DNA from: SG8-30 sp963695085 | GTDB lineage: Bacteria > Pseudomonadota > Gammaproteobacteria > Steroidobacterales > Steroidobacteraceae | Direction of reading: 5' to 3' | Assembly (NCBI GenBank): GCA_963695085.1 | Contig: CAVOFV010000001.1 | Coordinates: 248,001-312,000 of the forward strand | Length of the DNA: 64,000 nucleotides | Part shown: piece by piece, positions 9,263 through 17,504 of the stretch | Position numbering within the stretch: position 1 is the first letter of the stretch | Layout: each line of letters begins with the position of its first letter | Program-made: the position numbers and the translations under genes | The notes under the pieces: generated by a model | Told to the model about the DNA's origin: nothing | Seen by the model: the letters and a program-made list of their open reading frames with translations, nothing else | Database searches by the model: none

Positions 9263-9697
9263 GCTGGCCAAGGTCGACGACCAGGGACGAACCCGGCCGT
9301 GCGGCCGTGTCCGGTTGTTGGGACGATTCAGGTGTCTCAACCGGAGCCGGTGTCGGCCCAGGCACGCACCATCTGCAGCCAGGCGGCACTCGGCCTTGTT
9401 GGTTGGGTGCATGGCCCAGCCTCCACACGTGGACTTCTTGCCATGGCGCAGGCTCCAGGCGAGTGTCATCTGCCTGAAGCCGCCATGGCGCATGCAAACA
9501 CACACGGCACGGCAAGCAATGCCGACTGTGCGCGGATTCCGATCGTGGGCATCCCCCCGCTATGGCTCGATCGCCGATGCCAGGAAAGACTGCGGTTCAG
9601 GTTACGGCCCCAATCACCGTCTTGAGTTTGAACGTGCCGGCGTCGCCGCCGCATGCCCGAGGCGCTCCGGCAGCCGTTCCCGTATGGCGGTCGCCGG
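9263..9697. other. intergenic region, nothing recognised
   Basis: About 435 bases between the duplicated-domain lipoprotein and the 3' end of the convergent DUF1993 gene. Open frames on the plus strand (for example to 9625) lack motifs and a ribosome binding site. A G+C-rich inverted repeat just after the lipoprotein stop (around 9290-9315) could be a terminator but has no T-run. Confidence 0.35.
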
Positions 9698-10205
9698 CTA
9701 TTCTCCGAGGTAATCGCGCTTGCCGATCATCCACGCCGTTGTGTCGCAGGATGTTGTAGGCCGTCGTCATGTGGAAATAGAAATTCGGCAGCACAAAATT
9801 CGCGATATAGCTGGTGCCGTTGAACTTGGCGGTGTGTGGTCCGAGTTTCAATTCGATCGGCCGCTGCCCGGCGCCTTCAAAGTCCGCGGGCTTGAAACCG
9901 GACAGGTAATCGATGGCTTTGCCGATCCGCTCGTGCACTTCGGCAAAGGTCTTTTCTTCATCCGGCCAGGACGGGACCGGTTTGCCAGCCAAGCGCGCGG
10001 CGGCTCCTTTCGCGGTGTCGGTAGCGACACGAATCTGGAAGATGAACGGCCGCATGTTCGGATAGAGACGCGCCTGGATGAGCGTCTCGGGATCGAGATT
10101 CTTATCCGCGCCGGCGTGTTCCTCGGCCTTGCTGACGATGGCGTCGAGATTCTTGAGCGACCGCAGCATCGTGGCAATCGCAAGATCGTAGACTGAATTG
10201 GTCAT
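9698..10205 (-). pseudogene. DUF1993 family protein, frameshifted near its C-terminus
   Basis: The DUF1993 family consists of roughly 165-170 aa helical proteins of unknown function, related to the DinB-like four-helix bundle. Here MTNSVYDLAIATMLRSLKNL through FYFHMTTAYNILRHNGV is normal. The expected ending EIGKRDYLGE is then in the next frame: deleting one base near 9729 restores it and the stop at 9698, giving 168 aa, exactly the family size. Read as is, the frame runs on to 9597 with an unrelated Arg-rich tail. ATG 10205 is chosen because family members start MTxSxYD; the open frame extends to 10310 without a better start. Only the last ten or so residues are affected. Confidence 0.75.
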
Positions 10206-10360
10206 GGCGGGTCCATGTCTTGGCTGGCAGGGGGACAGGAAGGATACGGTGCCCGGCAACCGCTGCACAGGGGGGTCTTCGACGTGACCCCAGGATCCCA
10301 CCCGGTTCACGCGTCCACGCCCCCGCGTTGCAACGGGCAGGTCCTCTGAAGTTCCTGTGC

Positions 10361-11857
10361 CTACTTGCCCAGTTCGTACAAGTACTTGACGTAGGACATG
10401 ACGGCGCCGTCCCAGCCTTCGATCTCGGCGCTCGTCGACTCAATCACGAAATACTCGTCCGGCGCATGCGCACCGCTACCATGGCCGAGACCAAAGTGGC
10501 CGGACGCAAGGTTCAGCGGCTCACCGGTAAAGACAAAGCCCGGATAGGAGCCGGCATTTCGCGGCCAGATCAGCGGGTCGATGCCATCCCGCCGCAGCAC
10601 CGCGATTTGCGCCTGGATCAACGGCGCATCGAGAGCCGTGCTCGTCGGGTCATAGCCGCCGGTCATGTTCACCTCGATGTCGCCAAATCCATGATCGGCG
10701 AGATGCGCTTTCAGGGCAGCCAGCGCGCCGGCCGCTGTCATTCCCGGCACGAGTCGCAGATCCAGTTTTGCCGCTGCCTGGTGAGGCAATACGGTCTTGC
10801 CACCCGGCCCGGTATAGCCTCCGACCAGGCCTTCAATGTTGACGGTCGGCTGCGACACCAGTCGCTCGAGCGCTTGCTCGAACGGCAAGTCGTCAATCCA
10901 GACTCTGGTGCTGAGCTGCTGCTTCATTTGCTCTTCACTGCGGCGCCTGGCGGCGTCGGCGACCATCGCTTTCTCCGCGGCCGACACCGGCAGCGGCTTG
11001 GGGTAGTTGTCGATGGTGATGGTGTTCCCGTCTTTCGAGACCAGGGTGTCCAGAGCATGTACCAGATGCCAGGATGGGCTGTCGATCATGGCCTTGAGCG
11101 ACGAGTGGACGTCCTTGCCCGGGCCGCGGCCCCATTGTTCGCCGCTGGCCGTCAGTTCAACCTCGATGATGCCCTTGGCGCCGAGGCTGACGGTCACGAT
11201 GCCGTCCAGGCCCTGGGAAGCCGAGGGCATGACCACACCCATTGTCCCGGCCAAGGCTTCCTGCACCTCCGGCCGGTGCACGATCTGGCCGATGTGCGGC
11301 GAACCGATTTCTTCCTCGCCTTCCGCCACCAGCACCAGGTTGACCGGCATCTTCCTGCCGGCGCCCCGAATCGCGTGCAAGGCCGCGATGAAGGCGGCTT
11401 CCGGCCCCTTCTGGTTCACGGCGCCGCGGCCGACGATCGCCTTGCCCAGGCCGGGCTTGTCCACCACCAGTGCCTCGAGCGGCGGTGAAGACCATTCCGC
11501 AGGATCGAACTGCTTGACGTCATACATGAAATACAGGCCAACAGTGTTGGCAGCCCCCGCATCCAGGGTGGCGAACACGCCCGGCTTGCCGTCGGTGTGG
11601 ACGATCGTCGCTTTCTGGAAGCCGGCGTCCTTGAGCAGCTTGGCCATGTGCTCCGCCCCGTCCGGATATCCGAGGTCTTCCGCGGCAATCGACGGCAGGC
11701 GGATCCATTCCTGTAATCGCTTCACCCCCTCATCATGCTGTTGCGCAACCACGGCCCTGATGTCACTGAAGCCCGACTCAGCTGGCCAGGCAGTCTGGTT
11801 TGCCAGCAGGCAAGTGGCGCTGGCCACGGTCGCCATGAGGACTGATCTTGGATTCAT
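10361..11857 (-). CDS. exported M20-family peptidase homologue with altered metal ligands
   Basis: 498 aa. A Sec signal peptide ends near AWPA|E (residue 26), so the protein is periplasmic. The rest follows the M20 dizinc aminoacylase/carboxypeptidase layout: a catalytic domain interrupted by a dimerisation lid (about residues 230-370, with DVHSSLKAMIDSP) and the C-terminal metal-binding motif GSGAHAPDEYF. Two canonical ligands differ. The HxD motif reads MYD (Met111 for His), and the bridging Asp region, usually GRGASDDKG, reads GRGAVNQKG (Asn148 for Asp). The Glu pair in AEGEEEIGSP is kept. It may be a subfamily with a different metal site or a non-hydrolytic homologue. It stands alone between DUF1993 and Sel1 genes. 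Confidence 0.75.
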   Translation of the reverse strand: MNPRSVLMATVASATCLLANQTAWPAESGFSDIRAVVAQQHDEGVKRLQEWIRLPSIAAEDLGYPDGAEHMAKLLKDAGFQKATIVHTDGKPGVFATLDAGAANTVGLYFMYDVKQFDPAEWSSPPLEALVVDKPGLGKAIVGRGAVNQKGPEAAFIAALHAIRGAGRKMPVNLVLVAEGEEEIGSPHIGQIVHRPEVQEALAGTMGVVMPSASQGLDGIVTVSLGAKGIIEVELTASGEQWGRGPGKDVHSSLKAMIDSPSWHLVHALDTLVSKDGNTITIDNYPKPLPVSAAEKAMVADAARRRSEEQMKQQLSTRVWIDDLPFEQALERLVSQPTVNIEGLVGGYTGPGGKTVLPHQAAAKLDLRLVPGMTAAGALAALKAHLADHGFGDIEVNMTGGYDPTSTALDAPLIQAQIAVLRRDGIDPLIWPRNAGSYPGFVFTGEPLNLASGHFGLGHGSGAHAPDEYFVIESTSAEIEGWDGAVMSYVKYLYELGK

Positions 11858-12061
11858 CGCTGTACCCTGGTTGAAACGGGAAAAGGGGCGGCACTGTGAT
11901 ATTGCCCAAGTCTGTCGAAGAAATACATCTTGGCTGGGTTGCCAGTGCCTATGCGCATTGTCGGCGCCCCTTGCCGCGACCCCACCGGCCAGGCGCTAGG
12001 CCTATCGGGCCTGTAAGTCCTATACTCCGGAGCAGCGACGGACGTTCGATGGAGGGAAGCC

Positions 12062-12853
12062 ATGAGAACAGCAATCAGGGTCGGGCTCGCGGTTATCGTG
12101 TTGACTATCGGTCCTGCCGGTCACCTGTTTGCCGACCAATTGGACGATGCTGCCGCTGCGTACGAACGCAAGGACTACGCGACAGCGGTCCGCCTGTTCC
12201 GGGATCTGGCAGAACAGGGAAATGCCATCGCGCAGTACAACCTCGGGGCGATGTACGCCCGCGGGCAGGGCGTACCGCAAGACCGTAAGACGGCCGGCGA
12301 GTGGTATCGCAAGGCAGCCGCCAAGCGAGACGTGAGAGCGGCACAATCGAAACTCTTCGAAGATCCCAGTGAGGCTGAGGGGAACCGCGTGCTTGCCGGG
12401 TTGGGTAATCCAGACGCACAGTACAACGTCGGCCTCATGTACTCCGTCGGGCAAGGCGGGGTGCCGCAGGACTACGCCGAGGCCATCAAGTGGTATCACA
12501 AGGCGGCCGAGCAGGGGCACGCGCGGGCGCAGCACAATCTCGGCCGCATGTACGACGCGGGCGAAGGCATGCCACAGGACTACGCAGAGGCCGTGAAGTG
12601 GTATGGCAAAGCGGCCGAGCAGGGGCACGCGGGCGCGCAGAACAACCTCTGCCTGAAGTACGTCGACGGCAAGGGTGTGCAGCAGGACTACGTTCAGGCT
12701 TACAAGTGGTGCGAGCTGGCCGCTGCGCATCTATCGGACAGAGAGAATCGCGACAAGGCTCAAAAGAACCGCGGTTTCGTCGCAGGCAAGATGACTCCGG
12801 CGCAGATTGCCGAGGCACAGAAACTCGCCGGCGAGTGGAAGCCGAGCAAGTAG
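12062..12853 (+). CDS. exported Sel1-repeat protein (263 aa)
   Basis: A periplasmic solenoid protein. A signal peptide (about residues 1-25, ending HLFA|D) is followed by Sel1-like repeats of about 36 residues. Their signatures are AQYNLGAMYARGQGVPQD, AQYNVGLMYSVGQGGVPQD, AQHNLGRMYDAGEGMPQD and AQNNLCLKYVDGKGVQQD, each continuing into an A-x-KWY-x-KAAEQG helix. Sel1 repeats mediate protein-protein contacts; the partner is unknown. The C-terminus (KMTPAQIAEAQKLAGEW) is the common capping helix of such proteins. ATG 12062 has GGAGGGAAGCC just upstream. It is the last gene before the repeat-rich island. Confidence 0.85.
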   Translation: MRTAIRVGLAVIVLTIGPAGHLFADQLDDAAAAYERKDYATAVRLFRDLAEQGNAIAQYNLGAMYARGQGVPQDRKTAGEWYRKAAAKRDVRAAQSKLFEDPSEAEGNRVLAGLGNPDAQYNVGLMYSVGQGGVPQDYAEAIKWYHKAAEQGHARAQHNLGRMYDAGEGMPQDYAEAVKWYGKAAEQGHAGAQNNLCLKYVDGKGVQQDYVQAYKWCELAAAHLSDRENRDKAQKNRGFVAGKMTPAQIAEAQKLAGEWKPSK

Positions 12854-12971
12854 CACCTGAACGCGGCGTCACAATCCTGGCGCATTTCGCCAGGTAGTCG
12901 GAACCCCGCACCGTGACCCCTCCCGGCTGACGGTCGGTCGATGGTGGCGGCGTATCGGGCCGCCCTGCGGC

Positions 12972-13030
12972 AGAAACAGAAACCCCGGCTCATGGCCGGG
13001 GTCCTGTTGCGATGATTGGTAGCGGGGGCG
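12972..13030 (-). repeat. tRNA-fMet 3'-end/terminator repeat, copy 1
   Basis: 59 bases that match, at 54 of 59 positions by my count, the segment 19981-20039 carrying the terminator hairpin and the last 11 bases of the genuine tRNA-fMet. It keeps the hairpin (accccggc ... gccggggt), the tRNA trailer gatgat, and the acceptor end including CCA (tggtagcgggggc on the plus strand). The identity ends at the acceptor stem; the rest of the tRNA is absent. Confidence 0.85.
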
Positions 13031-13247
13031 TGAGTTGGATTTCGCACAGCCCTGAATTCATTGAAATTGAATTGCGCTGATTTTCCACATCAACGGCCAC
13101 GCTCACGCCCGCTGGATCCCGGATCGACCGACGGGCCCCTCCCCGACTGTGTGGCTCCTGGCCAGGCGTATGGCAGCAGCTGCCGCTGATCTATGATGTC
13201 GCTCCAGCAGTCTCGCGGGTCCCTGTGATTCTTGACGTGCGGTATGC

Positions 13248-13272
13248 GAGAGAGAGAGAGAGAGCGAGAGAG
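13248..13272 (+). repeat. GA dinucleotide tract in a 5' untranslated region
   Basis: A (GA)8 run from 13248 to 13264, one C, then a further (GA)3 to 13272, ending 5 bases before the ATG at 13278. The purine tract occupies the place of the Shine-Dalgarno and probably serves as the ribosome binding site. Confidence 0.8.
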
Positions 13273-13277
13273 TCAAA

Positions 13278-14033
13278 ATGACCACGACCACACCCGAAAC
13301 CACGCGGGCGCAGACCCGGTTCTTCTACGTCGGCATGGCGCTGGCCTGCGCGCTGATCGCCTTCACGGGATTCACGCCGTCCTACTGGGCGCCGCTGCTG
13401 ACCGGCACGCTCGATGAGGCGCCCATTGTCCATTTGCATGGCCTGGTCTTCACGGCATGGACGCTGTTCTTCATCCTTCAGACGAGCCTGGCGGCCAGCG
13501 GCCGGATTGAATGTCACCGGGCGATGGGAATGGTCGGCATCTCACTGGCGACTGCTATGCTGTTCGTCGGCCTCGCCGCGGCGGTTCATTCCCTGACGAA
13601 TCACATCGCGGCGGGGCACGCAGCCCACGGAATACCATTCTCTATCGTTCCAATTACCACCGTTATTTTTTTCGCGGGCACTGTCGCGGTCGCAATTGCC
13701 AATGTCCGGAGGCCTGAAGTCCACAAGCGGCTGATGGTCCTTGCAAGCACCGTAATCCTGATGGCCGCATTCGCGCGCATCATCCGGATGCTGGTGGGCC
13801 GCGTGGGGGATTCCGGACCGCCGCCGGTCGAGTTAACCGTGTCGCCGGCGATCGCCACCGATCTCCTGATCGTCGCCGCGATGATCCATGACTGGCGCAA
13901 GCGCGGGCGGCCGCACCCTGTCTACCTGATTGGCGGCGGACTGTGGCTTGTCGTCCAGATGGGACGCATACCCTTCTCGCACACGCCGCTTTGGGGTGCC
14001 GTTGCCGAGTGGTTCCTGGGATTCTCGAACTAG
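13278..14033 (+). CDS. conserved polytopic membrane protein (251 aa)
   Basis: An integral membrane protein with about seven hydrophobic segments: approximately 15-37, 52-72, 85-105, 120-140, 150-170, 190-205 and 215-235. Conserved-looking polar positions inside or near membrane segments are HLHG (about residue 52) and ECHRAMG (about 78), a His pattern seen in an uncharacterised family of similar length. Heme or metal binding is conceivable but unproven. Translation starts at ATG 13278 directly after a GA tract. It is the first gene of the repeat-separated island and is flanked by repeat copies on both sides. Confidence 0.65.
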   Translation: MTTTTPETTRAQTRFFYVGMALACALIAFTGFTPSYWAPLLTGTLDEAPIVHLHGLVFTAWTLFFILQTSLAASGRIECHRAMGMVGISLATAMLFVGLAAAVHSLTNHIAAGHAAHGIPFSIVPITTVIFFAGTVAVAIANVRRPEVHKRLMVLASTVILMAAFARIIRMLVGRVGDSGPPPVELTVSPAIATDLLIVAAMIHDWRKRGRPHPVYLIGGGLWLVVQMGRIPFSHTPLWGAVAEWFLGFSN

Positions 14034-14130
14034 CACGCCTTCCCATTGCGCGCTTCTCCAGCCGCCGTTCCAGGTGGCAATGGACGCGGCCGACCCCGCC
14101 TTGAGACAACAACCGACGCCCGCCAGTAAT

Positions 14131-14177
14131 GGAAACCCCGGCGTGGGGCCGGGGTTGTTGAAAGTGGTAGCGGGGGC
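14131..14177 (-). repeat. tRNA-fMet 3'-end/terminator repeat, copy 2
   Basis: Hairpin accccggcg / ggccggggt, then ttgaaagtggtagcgggggc, which contains the tRNA acceptor end. The trailer ttgaaag differs from the gatgat of the genuine tRNA and defines a second subfamily. It is followed by tttcactcgtgcggattcc, a segment shared with copy 5. Confidence 0.8.
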
Positions 14178-14273
14178 TCGATGCAACCTATTTCACTCGT
14201 GCGGATTCCGCTGGAAAAGCGCGCTGCGTGAGCCTCGGATCGCCCGGCGGACGCCCTCCTCGCCTAGGAAAGG

Positions 14274-14322
14274 AGATCCCCCCCGGCGCCGGGCAGGGGT
14301 TCTTGAAAGTGGTAGCGGGGGC
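14274..14322 (-). repeat. tRNA-fMet 3'-end/terminator repeat, copy 3
   Basis: A degenerate G+C hairpin (ccccggcgccgggcaggggt) followed by the same ttgaaagtggtagcgggggc block as copy 2. It lies 143 bases from copy 2 with no gene between. Confidence 0.75.
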
Positions 14323-14359
14323 CTGCTACATCCTGAACCTATGAGCGTTCAGTTGAGGC

Positions 14360-14406
14360 GATAACCCTGGCGCGGGACCAGGATTCTTGAAGGTGGTGAC
14401 GGGGGC
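14360..14406 (-). repeat. tRNA-fMet 3'-end/terminator repeat, copy 4
   Basis: Hairpin accctggcgcgggaccaggat, then ttgaaggtggtgacgggggc, with a few substitutions in the acceptor-end block. A further degenerate hairpin-only relative (gaaacccaggcgcggcagga) follows at about 14472-14491. Confidence 0.7.
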
Positions 14407-14543
14407 GTGATTTGGCAATTACTCACAACCCTCCCCCGCTGGCCGCGACGGTAGCGCCAGGAACAGAAACCCAGGCGCGGCAGGAATCACCGCCCGACAA
14501 GCCCGTGCTAACCTAAACCACACCAAGAAACGTGGAGGACATC

Positions 14544-15032
14544 ATGGCAATCCGATATTTGAAGACCGTCCTGGTGGCATTCGTGTCCCTGCTCTGTTTG
14601 ATGTATGCGATGCAGAATCTAGTCAATCTCTCCGCCGCCTACACCTTCGTCGCCAATGCGGTCAGCATGCAGGATCATGCAGCATACCCGTCAGCCTTTG
14701 GACCAGCCATTCACAGCCCGGTACTAATCTGGGCAGCTCTTGCCGTCATTGTTCTTGGCGAATTCGCGGCTGGATTGCTTGCAGCCAAGGGCAGCTGGGA
14801 TCTTTGGGTAGCACGACGAGCACCGACCGTCGAATTCAATTCGGCCAAGACCTTTGCGGTACTCGGTTGCGGCATTGCGCTTATCGTGTGGTTCGGCATG
14901 TTCACCGTCGTGGGTGGCGCCTACTTTCAGATGTGGCAGACGGCGCTTGGCGGTGGCTCGCTCGACGGGGCTTTCCAGATCGTTGGGCAGACTGGCATTG
15001 TCCTGTTGTTCGTGAGCATGGCGGACAACTAG
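14544..15032 (+). CDS. DUF2165 family small integral membrane protein (162 aa)
   Basis: A four-span membrane protein (about residues 5-27, 55-80, 95-120, 135-155). It matches the DUF2165 pattern of predicted small integral membrane proteins: N-terminal MAIRYLKTVLVAFVSLLCLM, a central NLVNLSAAYTFVANAVSMQ segment, the conserved IVWFGMFTVVGGAYFQMWQ segment and a C-terminal LLFVSMAD. The family has no known function. ATG 14544 is chosen over the GTG at 14532 because GGAGG at 14534-14538 is properly spaced only for the ATG. It is flanked on both sides by tRNA-derived repeat copies. Confidence 0.8.
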   Translation: MAIRYLKTVLVAFVSLLCLMYAMQNLVNLSAAYTFVANAVSMQDHAAYPSAFGPAIHSPVLIWAALAVIVLGEFAAGLLAAKGSWDLWVARRAPTVEFNSAKTFAVLGCGIALIVWFGMFTVVGGAYFQMWQTALGGGSLDGAFQIVGQTGIVLLFVSMADN

Positions 15033-15095
15033 CCAAGGTCGCGCAGCCAGCGAAGTCGGAAATCTTCGCCGAGGTTGCTTGTTGCATCAGACCAA

Positions 15096-15142
15096 GAGAA
15101 ACCCCGCCGCGTGGCCGGGGTTCTCTAAAGTGGTAGCGGGGC
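15096..15142 (-). repeat. tRNA-fMet 3'-end/terminator repeat, copy 5
   Basis: Hairpin accccgccg / ggccggggt, then ctaaagtggtagcggggcc, 64 bases after the DUF2165 stop. Downstream it shares tttcactggtgcggatacc with the sequence after copy 2 (2 differences in about 19), so the repeated unit sometimes extends beyond the acceptor end. Confidence 0.8.
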
Positions 15143-15207
15143 CCGCTTCCGACCATTTCACTGGTGCGGATACCAATACAAAGAGCGGCCGCTTAACCCT
15201 CTACGGC

Positions 15208-15234
15208 GAAAGCCTGGCGCGGGGCCAGGGTTCT
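15208..15234 (-). repeat. hairpin-only relative of the tRNA-fMet repeat, copy 6
   Basis: gaaagcctggcgcggggccagggttct keeps the hairpin half of the repeat with compensating changes in both arms (cctggc / gccagg), but lacks the acceptor-end block. It sits in the 275-base spacer before the convergent hydrolase gene. Confidence 0.6.
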
Positions 15235-15307
15235 CCAGACAATTTCGCAGTAGCAGCGTGACAACAAGCGCAGACCTTGTCAGCTGCACCCACCTTTTTG
15301 GGCCGCG

Positions 15308-16270
15308 CTAATGCTGAGTGAGAAAGGCGCGGATTGCGTCGGCGCAAACGGCCGGCTGCTCGCTGCACACATCGTGAGTGCCATCCGGGACGACTATCCG
15401 CCGACCGTTGGCGAGTCGCTTTTCGATCTCTGCATCGATGAGCTGCAGGATTGGATATGATCGGCCGCCGCTGATCATCAGCACCGGAAACTTGAATTCG
15501 TGCACCTCCTCGGGAGTGATCTGTGGGAACGCGTCGCTGGACATGGTGAGCGCGCGCCACTCCTCGATGTTGCTCTTCAGAACGGCCAATACCTCTGGTG
15601 GCAGCTGATCCATGCCGTTTGGACCGACGAACCAGTCAAGCGTCAGGCGAAGCGCGGCTTCCGAGTCACCTCGGGCGAATGCATCACGGGACGCCTGCCA
15701 CATTACGAAGAACTCGTCATACAGCACGTCGCCGCCAGGGAGCCCTGGTACCCACCGCAGTAGCGGCGGTTCCACAATAGTAAGTGAATGAACGAGATGC
15801 GGGTGCTGCCGAGCGACGGCCATCGCAGTGTATGCGCCGTAAGAGACACCCACGAGGTTTACAGGAGCAAGTTCGAGCTCGCGGACTAGCGCAGCCAGAT
15901 CCTCGCCCTCGATGATCGCCGAGTGGTCGGCGCCTGTGAGCGGGTTAGTATTGGGATTGTTGTAGCGTCGGCTGTAAGTGATGGTGCGGTATTGATCCTC
16001 GAGTTGCTGCGCCACCGGGCCCCATTCCCGGTAGTCGACTAGGCTTCCGTGAATGAAGACTACCGTTTCGCCCTTGCCGCGGCTTTCATAGCCGAGCTCG
16101 ACCCCGTTGACGCAAACCGTTGATAGAGTCTCGGCCTCCGAGGTGGTCGCCTCGGCGGGCGGTACAGTTGCCTCGGAGCCTTGATGCGCCTTGTTGGCGG
16201 CGCTCACATCCGAAGGACAAAACACAATGCCCGCTAGAAGCGCGATGAGCGCGAGGCGAAATTCTGGCAC
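15308..16270 (-). CDS. exported alpha/beta hydrolase (320 aa)
   Basis: A serine hydrolase of the alpha/beta fold. A signal peptide (about residues 1-24, ending DVSA|A) points to the periplasm. Motifs in order: oxyanion-hole FIHGS near residue 73, YSRRYNNPN loop, nucleophile elbow GVSYGAY (Ser near 142), a cap region around 175-230, and the catalytic His in PDGTHDVC near the C-terminus. The acid is probably in the FPVLMISGG strand/loop region. The substrate is unknown; esterase, lactonase or C-C hydrolase are all possible. Length is normal. It lies alone between repeat copies 6 and 7. Confidence 0.85.
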   Translation of the reverse strand: MPEFRLALIALLAGIVFCPSDVSAANKAHQGSEATVPPAEATTSEAETLSTVCVNGVELGYESRGKGETVVFIHGSLVDYREWGPVAQQLEDQYRTITYSRRYNNPNTNPLTGADHSAIIEGEDLAALVRELELAPVNLVGVSYGAYTAMAVARQHPHLVHSLTIVEPPLLRWVPGLPGGDVLYDEFFVMWQASRDAFARGDSEAALRLTLDWFVGPNGMDQLPPEVLAVLKSNIEEWRALTMSSDAFPQITPEEVHEFKFPVLMISGGRSYPILQLIDAEIEKRLANGRRIVVPDGTHDVCSEQPAVCADAIRAFLTQH

Positions 16271-16398
16271 GGTTGCTCCTTCGCGGCGGAATGCGGCCTA
16301 ACTACAATTGGATGTGATGAATGACCGTTTCTTTTACGTGATTTCGGACTGTTAGTCACGTAGCGACACCATGAGCCCTTGAGATGCCTTGGAAGCAG

Positions 16399-16428
16399 CA
16401 ACAGAAACCCCGGCGCTGGGCCGGGGCT
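16399..16428 (-). repeat. hairpin-only relative of the tRNA-fMet repeat, copy 7
   Basis: Has cagaaaccccggcgctgggc then cggggct: the hairpin half plus the cagaaa flank typical of copies 1 and 10, without the acceptor-end block. It lies between the hydrolase and the NTF2-like gene. Confidence 0.65.
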
Positions 16429-16553
16429 ATCGCGTTATCAAATCAACATGTCGCTCAGGCTGTGGCTGGATCGCAGTAGAAAACGGACATCATGAGCAAG
16501 AAACGGGGACGCCCGAAGGGCTTCCCCGTCTATTGGTTGCGGCAAACTCTGTG

Positions 16554-17027
16554 CTATTCGTGCGGCAACGGATCCGCGGCGAAGTTGGCGTGCACCAACA
16601 TCCACTTGCCACCCTGCTTGGCATAGACGCGCGTCGACTTGGCCCGGTTGGGCTTTACAGTGCCGTCTTTGTCCTGCGTGTAACCCAGGTAGTTGTAGCT
16701 CAGGATCGCGACGTCTCCGTAGACCTGCACTTTCGGGTTGAGCATTTCACTTGAGACCGAAGTGCCGGGATCCTTGTTCAAGGCCTCTTCGAACCGCGCT
16801 GCGAGCGCTCGGCCATCTACCCGGGTCGCCGCATCGCCATTCAACTCAGTGTAGTCTTCGGCGATGTTCTTCTGCGATTCAACGAGGTTCTTCTGATTCC
16901 CGGCCGCCCATTGAGCCTTGACGATGCCGATGATCTCGGCCGTGACTGCCGGGCTCGCCGTGTCGGCGTAAGCGGGCATACCTATCGTTGCGAGGCTAAC
17001 GAGCAGCATTACTGAAATTCGTCGCAT
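16554..17027 (-). CDS. exported NTF2/SnoaL-like protein (157 aa)
   Basis: A signal peptide MRRISVMLLVSLATIGMPAYA|D (residues 1-21) is followed by a single NTF2-like domain: helices around ITAEIIGIVKAQWAAGNQK, then beta-rich VQVYGDVAILSYNYLG, ending in the typical GGKWMLVHANFA strand. This ending is characteristic of DUF4440/CaMKII-association-type domains. A small-molecule or partner-binding role in the periplasm is likely; the ligand is unknown. ATG 17027 follows a GGAACATCCTA stretch with a weak Shine-Dalgarno. It is one of two NTF2-like genes within the island. Confidence 0.8.
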   Translation of the reverse strand: MRRISVMLLVSLATIGMPAYADTASPAVTAEIIGIVKAQWAAGNQKNLVESQKNIAEDYTELNGDAATRVDGRALAARFEEALNKDPGTSVSSEMLNPKVQVYGDVAILSYNYLGYTQDKDGTVKPNRAKSTRVYAKQGGKWMLVHANFAADPLPHE

Positions 17028-17504
17028 TAGGATGTTCCTCTGTAAACGGGCGGGCAGGCTACCACGGAAGCGACGACCAAGTCGGGTTTAAGCTACTAGC
17101 GAGCCAGCAGAGTACGGATCACGCAGATAAGGAGCGAGTCAGGCCACTTTCGGGACATGGTCGGCGAATTCAGGGTTAAGCCCGAGAATCGACACCTGAT
17201 CTACGAAATGGACCTGAACGACCCCTCTCGCAGGAAGGGGTCCCAGATAGACGTGGTAGCGCTGGGCAGCCGGGCCAGAAAGGCCGGCTAACGGCCAGGA
17301 ACAGACATTCGCTGGATAACGAAACGCCGGCGCTGGGCCCGGTTCCAGGAACGGCTTGCATCGCCAAGTGCCACCAGATCGTGCAAAGATGCGCTGACGC
17401 TGTGTCTGATCTACGATGCAAAGTCAGCGCTCAGGATCGCACTGGATAGCCGTTTTGCAATATCGCGCTTCGCTGCGAAATTTGAACCGATCAAAGAAGG
17501 TCAG
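17028..17504. other. intergenic spacer with degenerate repeat copies
   Basis: About 477 bases. It contains hairpin copy 8 (17321-17346). Near 17218-17263 a further diverged unit pairs acccctctcgcaggaaggggt with a downstream gtggtagcg, like the repeat. No ORF with family motifs is present. Confidence 0.45.
17321..17346 (-). repeat. hairpin-only relative of the tRNA-fMet repeat, copy 8
   Basis: gaaacgccggcgctgggc followed by ccggttcc preserves the hairpin core with changes in the arms. It is preceded by ccaggaacagaca, similar to the flank of the other copies. Confidence 0.55.

Larger units (their letters stand above)
12854..13277. other. intergenic region with island-boundary repeat and GA tract
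   Basis: About 424 bases without a gene. It contains the outermost copy of the tRNA-fMet-derived repeat (12972-13030), an A+T-rich patch around 13050-13095, and a (GA)n tract just before the next gene. No RNA gene is recognised. Confidence 0.5.
14034..14543. other. gene-free spacer carrying a cluster of repeats
   Basis: About 510 bases between two plus-strand membrane-protein genes. It holds three clear copies of the tRNA-fMet-derived repeat and a fourth, degenerate hairpin (14470-14490). No protein frame with family motifs is present. Confidence 0.6.
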
